64,000 nt of DNA from Actinoallomurus iriomotensis. Its GTDB lineage: Bacteria; Actinomycetota; Actinomycetes; Streptosporangiales; Streptosporangiaceae. Below, piece after piece: positions 16,652-25,374 of the stretch; positions within the stretch are counted from its first letter, which is position 1, and every line of letters starts with the position of its first letter. The stretch spans positions 62,001-126,000 of the forward strand of contig NZ_BSTJ01000008.1 of the NCBI RefSeq assembly GCF_030269445.1, written 5' to 3'. The notes under the pieces were generated by a model. It saw only the letters and a program-made list of their open reading frames with translations. It had not been told where the DNA came from and did no database searches. The position numbers were made by a program, and so were the translations under genes.

Positions 16652-18019
16652 TCAGGAGTTGAGCTGTTCGAGGGTGCGGCCCCTGGTCTCCACGGCGAAC
16701 AGCGCGGTCAGCGCCCCGGCGAGCGCGACGATGCCGAGTACGGTGAACACCGTGGCGATGCCCGCGCCCGAGCCGATGATCGTGCCCACCACGATCGGTC
16801 CGACGATGACGCCCAGGCGGTTGGACACGCCGCCGAGTGAGGCGCCGAGCGCCCGGCTCTGGGTCGGGTACAGCTCGGGTGTGTACAGGTAGAGGCTGAC
16901 ATTCGTCGCGTAGACGAACAGCGACGTGATCGACGCCCAGACGGCGACCTGTCCGCCCGAACCCGTACCGGAGACGGCGAGGGCCAGCAGCGCGACGGCG
17001 GCGCCGGCGAGTCCGACGACCAGGGCCGGCCGCCGGCCCACCCGGTCGATCACCAGGGCGACGACGAGGCAGCCGAGCAGACCGGCCAGATTGCTGACCA
17101 CGTTGTAGTCGAGCGCCGTCTGCAGGTCGAGCTTGAACGTCTTGGTGTACAGCGTCGGCAGCCAGGCGGTGATGCCGTAGTTGACGAAGTAGCCGAAGAA
17201 CCACAGGAAGGCGACCACGACGGTGCGTCGGAGGTACCGGCCGGCGAACAGGTCGCGCAGGCCGCCGCGCGCCGTCGGCTCGGCGGCGGCCGCGGGGCCC
17301 GGGTCGGGAAGGGGGTGGCCGGTGGCCCGCTCCACCTCCTCTTCGATCCGGGAGATGACCTGCTCGGCCTCGGAGAGGCGGCCGCGGGAGGCGAGCCAGC
17401 GGGGCGACTCGGGGACCCTGCGCTGGAGGAAGGCGAAGACGAGGGCGGGTGCGGCGCCGATGAGGAACATCGCCCGCCAGCCCCAGTGCGGCACCACACA
17501 GGAGGCGACGAGGGTCGCGCTCGTCAGGCCGGCGGGGAAGATGAGTTCGTAGAGCAGCACGAACCGGCCCCGGTGACGGGACTTGGCGATCTCGCTGATG
17601 TACGTCGCCGCGACCGGGACGACTCCGCCGATGCCGATCCCCTGGACGAACCGGAGGCCCGCGAAGAACGCCAGGTCCGGTGAGAAGACGAGCGCCAGGC
17701 TGGCGAGCGCGGTCACGGCGACGCCGAGGGCGACCGTCCGTACCCGGCCGATCCGGTCGCCGAGCCAGCCGGCCGCGAACGCGCCGGCCAGCATGCCGAC
17801 CGAGCCGCTGGTGACGGCGAACGTCGCCTGCCCGGAGGTGAGGTGCCACTGCTTCGTGAGGACGGGCAGGGCGGTGGAGACCAGCAACTGGTCGAACGCC
17901 TCGAAGAAGGTGACGACGCCGATGAGGCTTCGCACCCTGACGTGCCAGCGCGAGTTCGGCAGGCGTTCGAGCCGGTCGGCGATGGATCCGGCGGATGTTC
18001 CGGGGGTGACGGTCGTCAT
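16652..18019 (-). CDS. MFS transporter (aromatic acid/sugar symporter-like)
   Basis: A 12-TM major facilitator of 455 aa. The signature GDRIGRVRTVALG after TM2, RFVQGIGIGG in TM4, a long cytoplasmic loop with PESPRWLASRGRLSEAEQVI and the second-half DRVGRRPALVVG are typical of the sugar-porter/aromatic acid:H+ symporter group. The ATG at 18019 has GGAAGGAA 7-8 nt upstream; the longer frame is rejected. It lies 76 bp beyond the catabolic operon with its own promoter-like sequence, which carries a CAAGATAC element shared with other island promoters. It likely takes up the island's substrate or an intermediate. Confidence 0.9.
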   Translation of the reverse strand: MTTVTPGTSAGSIADRLERLPNSRWHVRVRSLIGVVTFFEAFDQLLVSTALPVLTKQWHLTSGQATFAVTSGSVGMLAGAFAAGWLGDRIGRVRTVALGVAVTALASLALVFSPDLAFFAGLRFVQGIGIGGVVPVAATYISEIAKSRHRGRFVLLYELIFPAGLTSATLVASCVVPHWGWRAMFLIGAAPALVFAFLQRRVPESPRWLASRGRLSEAEQVISRIEEEVERATGHPLPDPGPAAAAEPTARGGLRDLFAGRYLRRTVVVAFLWFFGYFVNYGITAWLPTLYTKTFKLDLQTALDYNVVSNLAGLLGCLVVALVIDRVGRRPALVVGLAGAAVALLALAVSGTGSGGQVAVWASITSLFVYATNVSLYLYTPELYPTQSRALGASLGGVSNRLGVIVGPIVVGTIIGSGAGIATVFTVLGIVALAGALTALFAVETRGRTLEQLNS

Positions 18020-18050
18020 TCGGGGGTTCCTTCCGCGAAGGGTTGCGGAG

Positions 18051-18079
18051 ACCCTATGGGGAGGTATCTTGGCGGTCAA
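18051..18079 (-). promoter_or_regulatory. Predicted promoter of the MFS gene with CAAGATAC element
   Basis: Read on the minus strand: -35-like TTGACC (18074-18079), a 17-nt spacer, then -10-like TAGGGT (18051-18056), about 32 bp before the MFS start. Inside the spacer lies CAAGATAC (18064-18071), identical to a repeat element at 33808, so a regulator bound there would block the polymerase. Confidence 0.5.
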
Positions 18080-18095
18080 TAAGTGAGCACAAAGA

Positions 18096-18812
18096 TTATT
18101 TCCGCAGAAAGCGGTGGATCCTGTGCCAGGCCTCGGCGGTGGCGACGGGATCGTGCCCCGGACGTCCGCTCCGGTAGAAGCCGTGGCCCGCGTCGGCCAC
18201 CACCTCGACGGCGGCCGGCGGCCCCGGCGCCTGGGTCGCCATCGTCAGCAGGTCCGCGTCCACCGTGTGATCGGCCCCGCCGAGCACGCCCAGCCAGGGC
18301 GAACGCCGCTCGGCGACCAGGAGTTCGGCGGGCGGCACGCCGGGCCAGGGCGGTGCTCCGACGCCCGACGGGCTGACCGCGACCGCGGCCGCCACCTGAT
18401 GGTGTGCCGCCGCCCAGGTGGCCAGGTAACCGCCCATGCTGAAGCCGACGACGAGGATCGGCCCCGGCGTACGGGCCCGGACGTACTCCAGCGCCGCGGC
18501 GACGTCGCAGGCCAGGTCGTCGGCGGTCAGCCCGTCCATGTGAGCGCGGGCCACGGCGAGCTCACCGGCGTCGAAGGCGGGACCGCCACGCTCGTAGTAG
18601 AGGTAGGGCGAGACCGCCAGCCGGCCGTCGCGGGCCAGCGCGCGGCAGACCTCCTCGGCGTACTCGGTCACCCCGAAGACGTCGTGCAGCACGACAGCGC
18701 CGCCCCGGGGCTCGCCGTCCGGCTCCCGTACGAAGAGCGGGGCGGCGGTCGCGAGCACCTTGCGCCCCCGGTTGGCGGGACCGTGCCCATGGCCCGAGTG
18801 CTCCTGGCTCAC
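18096..18812 (-). CDS. Dienelactone hydrolase family protein
   Basis: Alpha/beta hydrolase of 238 aa in the dienelactone hydrolase family. The nucleophile elbow is GFSMGG, a Ser in place of the Cys of classical ClcD-type enzymes; the acid is in GGADHTVD and the His in DAGHGFYR. Classical members open dienelactones from ring-cleavage pathways; the Ser variant can be a general esterase. The GTG start at 18812 overlaps the ThDP-enzyme stop (GTGA), so it is the last gene of the coupled catabolic operon. Upstream open frame beyond the GTG is out of phase inside the preceding gene. Confidence 0.88.
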   Translation of the reverse strand: MSQEHSGHGHGPANRGRKVLATAAPLFVREPDGEPRGGAVVLHDVFGVTEYAEEVCRALARDGRLAVSPYLYYERGGPAFDAGELAVARAHMDGLTADDLACDVAAALEYVRARTPGPILVVGFSMGGYLATWAAAHHQVAAAVAVSPSGVGAPPWPGVPPAELLVAERRSPWLGVLGGADHTVDADLLTMATQAPGPPAAVEVVADAGHGFYRSGRPGHDPVATAEAWHRIHRFLRK

Positions 18813-20422
18813 GGCACCTCCACCGGCGGGACGAACGGCACCGGCGTCGGCGTGACGGCGGTGACGTCGACCTCCACGAGGTAGGGCTCCTGCGTCTCGA
18901 CCGCCTTGGCGAACACCTCGTCGAAGTCGTCCGCGTCGGTGACCAGGCTGTGCCGCAGCGCCAGTGAGGCGGCCAGTGCCCGGAAGTCGGGGGTGTACAG
19001 ATCCACGCCGGAGCGGCGTCCGGAGCCCGCCTCCTGCATGTTGCGCAGCACGCCGTAGCCGCCGTCGTTGAACACCACGAGCACCAGCCACGGCGCCTCC
19101 TGGGCGAGGGTGGCGAGCTCACCGAGGTGGACGGCGAGTCCGCCGTCGCCGGCGATGACCAGGGTGGGGACGTCCGGACGGGCCAGCGCGGCCCCGATCC
19201 CCATCGCCAGTCCCTGTCCGATGCCCCCGCCGAGCGGGAAGACGTTGGTCGCCGGATCGTGGATCGGCAGGAGCCGGTTGCCCCACTGGCTCGACGGGAT
19301 CGTGACGTCCCGCGCGATGGGCGAACGCGGGTCGAGGTGCCGGCGCATGGCGTCGCAGATCCGGGCGTACTCGCCGATGTCGGCGCGCAGCCTCTCCCGC
19401 ACCGCCGTACGGCCGGCGACCGCCCGCTCTCGCCAGCCGTCCGCCACCGCCGGGGAGCCGAGATCCGCCAGCAGCGCGGCCAGCGTGGGTGCGGCGTCAC
19501 CGCACAGTCCCACGGTGACCGGATGGACCCGCCCGATCGCCGCCGGGTCGATGTCGATCTGGAGGTGCCGCTCGGGCAGCGCGAGCTCGTAGTGCCGGGT
19601 CTCGTTGGACCGGAAGTGCGTGCCCACGCTGATCAGCAGGTCGGCGTCGGCCAGCAGCGGCGCCGCCATCGGGTTGACGGCGAAATTGCCGATGACCAGT
19701 TCGTGGTCCTCCCCGATGACCCCGCGGCCCGCGTTGGAGGTGAACACCGGCGCGCCGAGGAGCTCGGCCAGCGCGCGCAGCTCGGCCCGGGCCTCCCGGG
19801 CACCGCCGCCGGCCCAGATGACGGGTCTGCGGGCGCTCGCCACGAGCCGTACGGCCTCGGCGACGTCGGGCACCGGCCGTTCCCGCGCCGGGGCGACTCC
19901 CGGCTCCGCGACCGGTTGCCCGGCGTACTGCAGATCGATCGGCCACTCCACGCTGACCGGTCCGTACGGTTTGGCCAGCGCCTCCCGCACCGCCTCGCGC
20001 AGGACCCGCGGCGCGGCCTCGGCCGACGGCACGCCGACCGCGACCTTGGAGACCGCAGTCAGCATGCCGAGCTGATCCTTGGTCTCGTGGATGACGCCGC
20101 GGCCCTGGCCGAGGTACCGACTGTCGATCTGGCCGGTGACGTGCAGCACCCGGCTGCCCGCGCTGAGGGCCTCGACCAACGACCCGGCGGCGTTGCCCGC
20201 ACCGGTACCGGTGCTGGTCAGCGCGCAGCCGAGGCCGCCACTGACGCGAGCGTAGGCGTCGGCCGCGTTGACCGCCGCGGCCTCGTGCCGCACCGCCACG
20301 AACCGCAGTTCCCGGTCGACGGCCTCCACCAGGGGGAGGTTGTGCACGCTGACGATCCCGAAGACCGTGTCGACGCCGTGCTCACGGAGTATCTGGACCA
20401 GCAGGTCCCCACCGTTAGACAT
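18809..20422 (-). CDS. Thiamine diphosphate-dependent enzyme (acetolactate synthase/benzoylformate decarboxylase-like)
   Basis: ThDP enzyme of 537 aa with all three domains: an N-terminal Pyr domain with the catalytic Glu in AVRHEAAAVNAADAYAR, a central domain (WAGGGAREARAELRALAELLGAPV) and a C-terminal PP domain with the Mg/ThDP motif GDGGLAVHL...FND. No regulatory subunit gene is nearby, so 2-keto acid decarboxylation or carboligation in ring-fission product metabolism fits better than branched-chain biosynthesis; this is inference. The ATG at 20422 has GGAGGAG 9 nt upstream. It overlaps the upstream SDR by 8 bp and the downstream hydrolase by 4 bp. Confidence 0.9.
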   Translation of the reverse strand: MSNGGDLLVQILREHGVDTVFGIVSVHNLPLVEAVDRELRFVAVRHEAAAVNAADAYARVSGGLGCALTSTGTGAGNAAGSLVEALSAGSRVLHVTGQIDSRYLGQGRGVIHETKDQLGMLTAVSKVAVGVPSAEAAPRVLREAVREALAKPYGPVSVEWPIDLQYAGQPVAEPGVAPARERPVPDVAEAVRLVASARRPVIWAGGGAREARAELRALAELLGAPVFTSNAGRGVIGEDHELVIGNFAVNPMAAPLLADADLLISVGTHFRSNETRHYELALPERHLQIDIDPAAIGRVHPVTVGLCGDAAPTLAALLADLGSPAVADGWRERAVAGRTAVRERLRADIGEYARICDAMRRHLDPRSPIARDVTIPSSQWGNRLLPIHDPATNVFPLGGGIGQGLAMGIGAALARPDVPTLVIAGDGGLAVHLGELATLAQEAPWLVLVVFNDGGYGVLRNMQEAGSGRRSGVDLYTPDFRALAASLALRHSLVTDADDFDEVFAKAVETQEPYLVEVDVTAVTPTPVPFVPPVEVP

Positions 20423-21197
20423 ATCTGGAAACTCCTCCACCGACGTCGATGGTCGAGCCGGTGATGTAGGACGCGCGCGGGGACAGCAGCGCGACGATGG
20501 GATAGGCGACCTCGTCGGCCCGGCCCAGCCGGCCGAGCGCGATGCCTCGATCGGCGGCGATCCCGGCCGACCACTCCTCATAGCTCTGCCCGGTCGCCGC
20601 GGTGTCGTAGCGGCGCCGCCACTGGCCGGTGTCGACCAGGCCGAGGCAGACCGAGTTGACCCGGATGGGGACGAGATCGCCGGACAGGGTCCTGGTCAGG
20701 TTGAGCAGCGCGGCCCGGGCCGCCGAGGTCGCACCCAGCCGTGGCTCGGGCTGGCGGGCGAGGATCGCGTTGACGTTGACGACGGCGGGGGCGTCGGAGG
20801 CACGCAGGTACGGCTCGGCCGCGCGGATCGTGTTGAGCACGCTGAAGATCTTGAGATCGAACTCCTCGCGCCACTGTGTCTCGGAGGTCTCCGCCACCGA
20901 GGCCATCAGCGAGCGCCCGGCGTTGTTGACCACGCCGTCGATCCGGCCGAACCGCCGGGCCGCCTCCACGGTGAACGCCTCGACCGCCGAGCCGTCCACC
21001 ACGTCGCACGCGGCGGCGAAAACCCGGGCGCCCGCCGCGCGGGGCAGCGGGTCGAGCGCCCGCCTCAGCCGCTCCTCGTCGCGGGCGCAGGCCGCCACAT
21101 GGGCGCCCTCCCGCAGCAGTGCGGCGGCGGTCGCCAGGCCGACACCGGAACTGGCACCGGTGACGACGTAGGCGCGGCCGTCCAAGCCGAGATCCAT
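20415..21197 (-). CDS. SDR-family oxidoreductase with altered catalytic motif
   Basis: Rossmann-fold protein of 260 aa. The cofactor motif VTGASSGVG and NNAG are intact. The usual catalytic Ser and YxxxK are replaced: the segment reads NVNAILARQPEPRLGATSAARAALL, which aligns Thr and Arg with the Tyr and Lys positions. The C-terminal YITGSTIDVGGG is normal for the family. It may be a catalytically altered dehydrogenase or act on a special substrate. It is the first of two adjacent SDR genes read in the catabolic operon and overlaps the ThDP-enzyme start by 8 bp. Confidence 0.87.
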   Translation of the reverse strand: MDLGLDGRAYVVTGASSGVGLATAAALLREGAHVAACARDEERLRRALDPLPRAAGARVFAAACDVVDGSAVEAFTVEAARRFGRIDGVVNNAGRSLMASVAETSETQWREEFDLKIFSVLNTIRAAEPYLRASDAPAVVNVNAILARQPEPRLGATSAARAALLNLTRTLSGDLVPIRVNSVCLGLVDTGQWRRRYDTAATGQSYEEWSAGIAADRGIALGRLGRADEVAYPIVALLSPRASYITGSTIDVGGGVSRYV

Positions 21198-21211
21198 ACG
21201 AGCAAGCCCCT

Positions 21212-21949
21212 CTAGTTGAAGACGAACCCGCCGTCGACCACGAGCGTCTGCCCGGTGATGTACGAGGCGGCGTCGGACAGCAGGAAGACGACGGCTCCGG
21301 TGAGGTCGCCGGGCTGCTGCGGACGGGTGAGCGCCCGGTTGATCCGGTACAGCTCGTGCCGCTCGGCCGGGATCATGTCGGCGGCCTCGCCCTCGGTCAG
21401 GCCGGGCGCGACCGCGTTCACCGTGATGTCGTAGGGACCCGCGTCGCGTGCGAGCGCGCGGGTCATGGCCATCACCGCGCCCTTGGAGGTGACGTAGTGC
21501 GCCAGCCGCGGCGAGCCGTAGATGGCGGCGTCGGAGGCCAGGTTGACGATCCGGCCGGGCCGCGACAGGTGCGGGAACAGCTCGCGCGCCACCAGCCACG
21601 GACCGCGCACGTTCACCGTCATCAGCCGGTCCCATTCGGTGACGTCGATCTCGTGGAACGGCTTGCCGCCCACCCCGTCGGCGAGGGCTGCGTTGTTGAC
21701 GAGCCCGTAGGCTCCGCCGAGGTCGCGGACGGCGGCGGCCAGGGCGGCGACCGAGGCGGGGTCGGCGACGTCGGTGTCCACCCGGTGGGTCTCGACGCCC
21801 GCGGAGGTGAGCTCCGCGTGGGCGGCGGCCGCCCGCCCGGCGTCCCGTTCGGCGATCACGACGCGAGCGCCGGCTTCGCCGACCGCTCGCGCGATCTCCA
21901 GGCCGAGCCCGCGACCCGCACCGGTCACCACGACCAGTCGGTCCTTCAT
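21212..21949 (-). CDS. SDR-family oxidoreductase (3-ketoacyl reductase/diol dehydrogenase-like)
   Basis: Classical short-chain dehydrogenase of 245 aa. It shows VTGAGRGLGLEIA, NNAA, catalytic Ser in NLASDAAIYG and YVTSK with intact Tyr and Lys, ending in YITGQTLVVDGGF. ATG at 21949 with GGAG about 8 nt upstream. It overlaps the preceding hydrolase stop by 4 bp. Likely an NAD(P)-dependent alcohol or dihydrodiol dehydrogenase step. It is unlike its neighbour, whose active site is degenerate. Confidence 0.92.
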   Translation of the reverse strand: MKDRLVVVTGAGRGLGLEIARAVGEAGARVVIAERDAGRAAAAHAELTSAGVETHRVDTDVADPASVAALAAAVRDLGGAYGLVNNAALADGVGGKPFHEIDVTEWDRLMTVNVRGPWLVARELFPHLSRPGRIVNLASDAAIYGSPRLAHYVTSKGAVMAMTRALARDAGPYDITVNAVAPGLTEGEAADMIPAERHELYRINRALTRPQQPGDLTGAVVFLLSDAASYITGQTLVVDGGFVFN

Positions 21950-22704
21950 GACAGGAACTCCAGAACCAGGCGGTTGAACTCTTCGGGGCACTCCACGTTG
22001 GACAGGTGCCCGGCACCTTCGATCACTTCGAACCGGGCGCCGGGAACGGCCGCCGCGATGGCCTCGCTCTCCGTCACTCCCGTGACGACGTCCCGATCAC
22101 CGGCGATCACCAGCGTCGGCACGGAGACGCGGCCGAGCACGTCGTCGTGGTCGGTCTCGGCCATCGAGGCGGCCGCGTAGGCGTATCCGGGCAGCCGGAT
22201 CGACCGCGCCATCGCGGTCGCCACCCGTTCCGCCAGTTCCGGGGGTGCCTCGGCGGACAGCAGCCTGGGGGCACGGGCCCGGGCGAAGGCGTCCGGGCCC
22301 ACCTCGGCCAGTTCGTCCGCGCGCCGCCGCATCGCCGCCGCCTGCTCCGCCGTACGGCCCGAGCCGCGCGTGGAGTCCACCAGGACCAGCGAGCGGACCA
22401 CCTCGGGATGCTCCAACGCGAGCCGGGTGGCGATGACGCCGCCCCAGGAGACGCCGACCACGTGCGCGGGTACGGCGTCGCGCTCGCGCAGCACCGCCGC
22501 CGCGGTCGCGGCGTAACCGGTCATGCGGGGCGCCTCCCACGGGGCGGCGGACCGCGCGTAGCCCGGGGCGTCCCAGGCCAGCACCCGGTGGCGGGCCGAC
22601 AGCGCGGCGAACTGGCCGGTGAAGGAGTCCGCGCTGCCGCCGATGCCGTGCAGCAGCAGAACCGGTTCCCCCGGCCCGTCGTACTCGTTCACATAAACGG
22701 TCAT
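21946..22704 (-). CDS. Alpha/beta hydrolase (meta-cleavage product hydrolase-like)
   Basis: Hydrolase of 252 aa: oxyanion region LLLHGIGGSADSF, nucleophile elbow GVSWGG, acid in IAGDRDVVTG and His in EGAGHLSNVE. The fold and operon position next to an extradiol dioxygenase suggest C-C bond hydrolysis of a ring-fission product, as for BphD/MhpC-type enzymes, but sequence alone does not exclude an esterase. It is chained by 4-bp ATGA overlaps to genes on both sides. Confidence 0.88.
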   Translation of the reverse strand: MTVYVNEYDGPGEPVLLLHGIGGSADSFTGQFAALSARHRVLAWDAPGYARSAAPWEAPRMTGYAATAAAVLRERDAVPAHVVGVSWGGVIATRLALEHPEVVRSLVLVDSTRGSGRTAEQAAAMRRRADELAEVGPDAFARARAPRLLSAEAPPELAERVATAMARSIRLPGYAYAAASMAETDHDDVLGRVSVPTLVIAGDRDVVTGVTESEAIAAAVPGARFEVIEGAGHLSNVECPEEFNRLVLEFLS

Positions 22705-23405
22705 CGGACGATGTCCCGCAGCGTGGCCAGGACGGCGTGCGGCACGACCTGGCTGCTCGCCGGGTTCTGCTCGGACGGCCGGTTGCGGATCTCGAAGCGG
22801 TAGTCGCCCGCCGGCCCCGACGCCGTGATCACGTGCGAGGTCAGTGTGGCGGCCGGGTCGGCGACGACGACCGCCTCGACGACGTCGAACGACCCGGCCG
22901 CGAGCGCCACCGCCGCCGCCACGTTGGTGGACTTCGGGAAGGCCGCCGCGACCTCCCTGGCCGGGCCGCGCATCACCTCGACCGGCTCGGCGGCGTGGGG
23001 CACCCCCAGCGTGGCCGGCTTCTTGGTGGTGACGATCCGCACCTTCTCCAGCGGCGCCATCAGGGCGGCGGCCCGCAGGAGATCCAGGCCGCCGATCGCG
23101 CCGGAGGTGAGGAACAGCCGGCCGGGACCGCCGCGCAGCCGCTCGTGCAGCGCGTCGTCGGTCAGCGCGCCGATCGAGACGACGAGCAGATCCTTGCCGG
23201 CGGCCACGACGCGTGGGCCGAGCTCGGCCAGGGCCCGCTGGCCGGCGCACTCCACCACGAGGTCCGCCACGGCGAGGGCGTCGTCCAGGGAGTCGCCGAG
23301 GTCGACGACGGCGGTCAGCCGTGCGCCGGGCACCTCCCCGGACTCCAGGGCCCGGATCACGACGCCGCCGATGGAGCCGCGCCCCACCACGGCGACGCGG
23401 GTCAC
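22701..23405 (-). CDS. Aspartate dehydrogenase-like (DUF108/NadX-type) oxidoreductase
   Basis: NAD(P)-binding protein of 234 aa with the GxGxxG motif VAVVGRGSIGG at the N-terminus. The C-terminal aspartate-dehydrogenase domain includes SGAIGGLDLLRAA, KKPATLG and NVAAAVALAA. Characterised members convert L-aspartate and iminoaspartate; homologues inside catabolic clusters have no agreed function. Being inside an aromatic operon and away from nadA/nadC argues against NAD synthesis. One idea is handling of an imino acid or amino group from an N-containing ring. GTG start at 23405, GTGA overlap with the extradiol gene. Confidence 0.82.
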   Translation of the reverse strand: MTRVAVVGRGSIGGVVIRALESGEVPGARLTAVVDLGDSLDDALAVADLVVECAGQRALAELGPRVVAAGKDLLVVSIGALTDDALHERLRGGPGRLFLTSGAIGGLDLLRAAALMAPLEKVRIVTTKKPATLGVPHAAEPVEVMRGPAREVAAAFPKSTNVAAAVALAAGSFDVVEAVVVADPAATLTSHVITASGPAGDYRFEIRNRPSEQNPASSQVVPHAVLATLRDIVR

Positions 23406-24322
23406 TTCTCCCACCACCTTCCGGTGTCGGGGACTCCCGCCATGTGCGAGCGGACGTCCGCCGAGGGCGGCCCGGCCGTCCCCCACAGATCGGAGAGTTC
23501 GGGCACACGCCGCCAGACCCGGCACAGCCAGGCGTCCTCCTCGACCTGCTCGACCTCCGAGGTGTACTCGCAGACCAGCCCGGCCGGGTCGGTGAAGTAG
23601 GAGAAGGTGTTGTTGCCCGGCCCGTGCCGGCCCGGACCCCACTTCGGCGTGATGCCGTGGTGGCGCAGGCGGCCGATGCCGCGCATGAAGTGGTCGACCG
23701 ACGGCATCTCGTAGGCCACGTGGTTGAGCGAGGTCCACGAGGCCTGGTTGAACGCGATGACGTGATGGTCGCTGTTACAGCGCAGGAACACCATCTGGTG
23801 CTCGGACCAGTCCGACACCCGCATGCCCAGGACCGTGGTGTAGAACGCGCAGGCCGCGTCGATGTCGACGGTGTTGAGCACGACGTGGGCCAGCTTGCGC
23901 GGCACCGCCTCGATGCCGTTCGGATCCCGCGGCGCGACGGCCTCGACCTGGGTGGACAGCTCGACCAGCCGCCCCTCCGGGTCGGCGAAGCGCAGGCCAT
24001 ACCCGCCGCCGGCCTGGTCGAGCGGCCCGGGCTCGGCGACCAGGGCGATGTTCCGCGCGGCGAGCCGGGCGGCCGCCTCGTCGACCTCGCGCGGCGTGGC
24101 GACCGCGAACGCGATCTTGCCGAGGGCGTTCTGCTCGGCCTGGCGCACCTCCAGGATGTGGTGCTCCTGGCCGCTGCCGCGCAGCCAGGTGGTGCCGTCG
24201 TCGCCGTCGATCCGCGACAGTCCCCACACGTGCTGGTAGAACTCCGCGGCCTGTGACGCCTCCGGCGTGCGCAGGGCGACGCTGCGCAGGGTGCGCAGCC
24301 GTGCGATCGGTTCCCCGGTCAT
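23402..24322 (-). CDS. VOC-family extradiol ring-cleavage dioxygenase
   Basis: A 306-aa protein with two vicinal-oxygen-chelate modules. The Fe ligands expected of type I extradiol enzymes are in the C-terminal module: His in KLAHVVLNTVD, His in LNHVAYEM and Glu in LVCEYTSE. The extra C-terminal tail (VWRRVPELSDLWGTAGPPS) is typical of 2,3-dihydroxy-aryl cleaving relatives. It opens a catechol-type ring next to a hydroxyl group. It is the only ring-cleaving enzyme in the window besides the possible cupin, and lies between the Rieske oxygenase and downstream processing genes, all coupled by 4-bp overlaps. Confidence 0.9.
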   Translation of the reverse strand: MTGEPIARLRTLRSVALRTPEASQAAEFYQHVWGLSRIDGDDGTTWLRGSGQEHHILEVRQAEQNALGKIAFAVATPREVDEAAARLAARNIALVAEPGPLDQAGGGYGLRFADPEGRLVELSTQVEAVAPRDPNGIEAVPRKLAHVVLNTVDIDAACAFYTTVLGMRVSDWSEHQMVFLRCNSDHHVIAFNQASWTSLNHVAYEMPSVDHFMRGIGRLRHHGITPKWGPGRHGPGNNTFSYFTDPAGLVCEYTSEVEQVEEDAWLCRVWRRVPELSDLWGTAGPPSADVRSHMAGVPDTGRWWEK

Positions 24323-25374
24323 GTACGCACCTCCGCGGCGGTCCGCTCCTCGCGTGCCGCGAGCTGCCGCTGCGCCTCACCGCGGATGGCGCGGCGGAGC
24401 CGTACGAGAGCCAGGTCGTGCTGGTAGAGCGTCTCGCGCGACCAGGCGTCGAGCGGCATCGCCTCTTCCATGACGCGGTCCTGTTCCAGCACCGCCCAGT
24501 GCCGGGCCTCGAGCCGCGCCTTGTAGAGGAACCGCCAGGTGTCGCGCTGCCAGCCGGTCACCTGCCGGCAGCGCCAGAAGAACGCGGCGTGCTGGGTCTC
24601 GTTGATCGGCGTGGCGGTGCAGACGATGGTGAACGGGCCGCCCGGCCCGGCGGTGTCCGGGTACGGGATGGCGAGGCGCACCCAGGGGGTGCCGCCGGCG
24701 ATCCACTCCGACCAGTCGAAGTTGACGCCGGCCTGGTCGGTCTTCTCGAACACGAAGCCGGTGTCGGTGTCGCGGATCTGGAACAGCGCCTCGCGCCGCC
24801 CGCTGCCCATCGTGTGGGACTTGCGGTGCAGGAACGTCCCGTGCATCGGGTCCATGAGGTTGTCGAGGGAGTAGATCCAGGGCGCGTCCCACTCGACGTA
24901 GGCCAGGAAGTGGTCCCAGCCGTCGGAGGAGAGCTGCTCGGGCACCTCGAAGGGCAGCGGTTCGGCGTCATCGGGGTCGCCGAACCAGGCGAAGACCGCT
25001 CCGCCGTGCTCGCGCGCGGGGAACGTCCGCAGCGCCCGCCTGCCCTCCAGCGCGCAGCCGGGGACTCCGGGGACCGACACGACCAGGCCCTCGCCGTCGA
25101 CCTGCACCCCGTGGTAGTTGCAGGCCACCCGGTCGCCCATGTGCACGCCCTGGGTGAGCCGCGCGCCGCGGTGCGGGCAGCGGTCCTCCTGAACGTGCAC
25201 GGTGCCGGCCGCGTCGCGCCAGAGCATCAGCTCCTCGCCCGCGCGGTCCAGCCGGATCAGGTCCCCGGCCGGAACCCGCTCGGACGGGCACAGGGCGTAC
25301 CACTGGTTGCGGACGCCGAGCCGGATCAGGCCGTCGACGGTGTTCAGGGCGGCGTTGGCCGGATGTCCGGTCAT
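24319..25374 (-). CDS. Rieske [2Fe-2S] aromatic oxygenase, alpha subunit
   Basis: Terminal oxygenase of 351 aa. The Rieske site is CPHRGARLTQG plus CNYHGVQVDG. The mononuclear iron site is in SLDNLMDPMHGTFLH, giving the D-x2-H-x4-H arrangement. There is no beta-subunit gene, so an alpha-only enzyme of the phthalate dioxygenase/VanA/oxoquinoline 8-monooxygenase type is likely. It would be fed by the PDR-type reductase two genes upstream. Together with the molybdenum hydroxylase this recalls quinoline-type pathways, but that is only an analogy. ATGA overlap on both sides. Confidence 0.92.
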   Translation of the reverse strand: MTGHPANAALNTVDGLIRLGVRNQWYALCPSERVPAGDLIRLDRAGEELMLWRDAAGTVHVQEDRCPHRGARLTQGVHMGDRVACNYHGVQVDGEGLVVSVPGVPGCALEGRRALRTFPAREHGGAVFAWFGDPDDAEPLPFEVPEQLSSDGWDHFLAYVEWDAPWIYSLDNLMDPMHGTFLHRKSHTMGSGRREALFQIRDTDTGFVFEKTDQAGVNFDWSEWIAGGTPWVRLAIPYPDTAGPGGPFTIVCTATPINETQHAAFFWRCRQVTGWQRDTWRFLYKARLEARHWAVLEQDRVMEEAMPLDAWSRETLYQHDLALVRLRRAIRGEAQRQLAAREERTAAEVRT

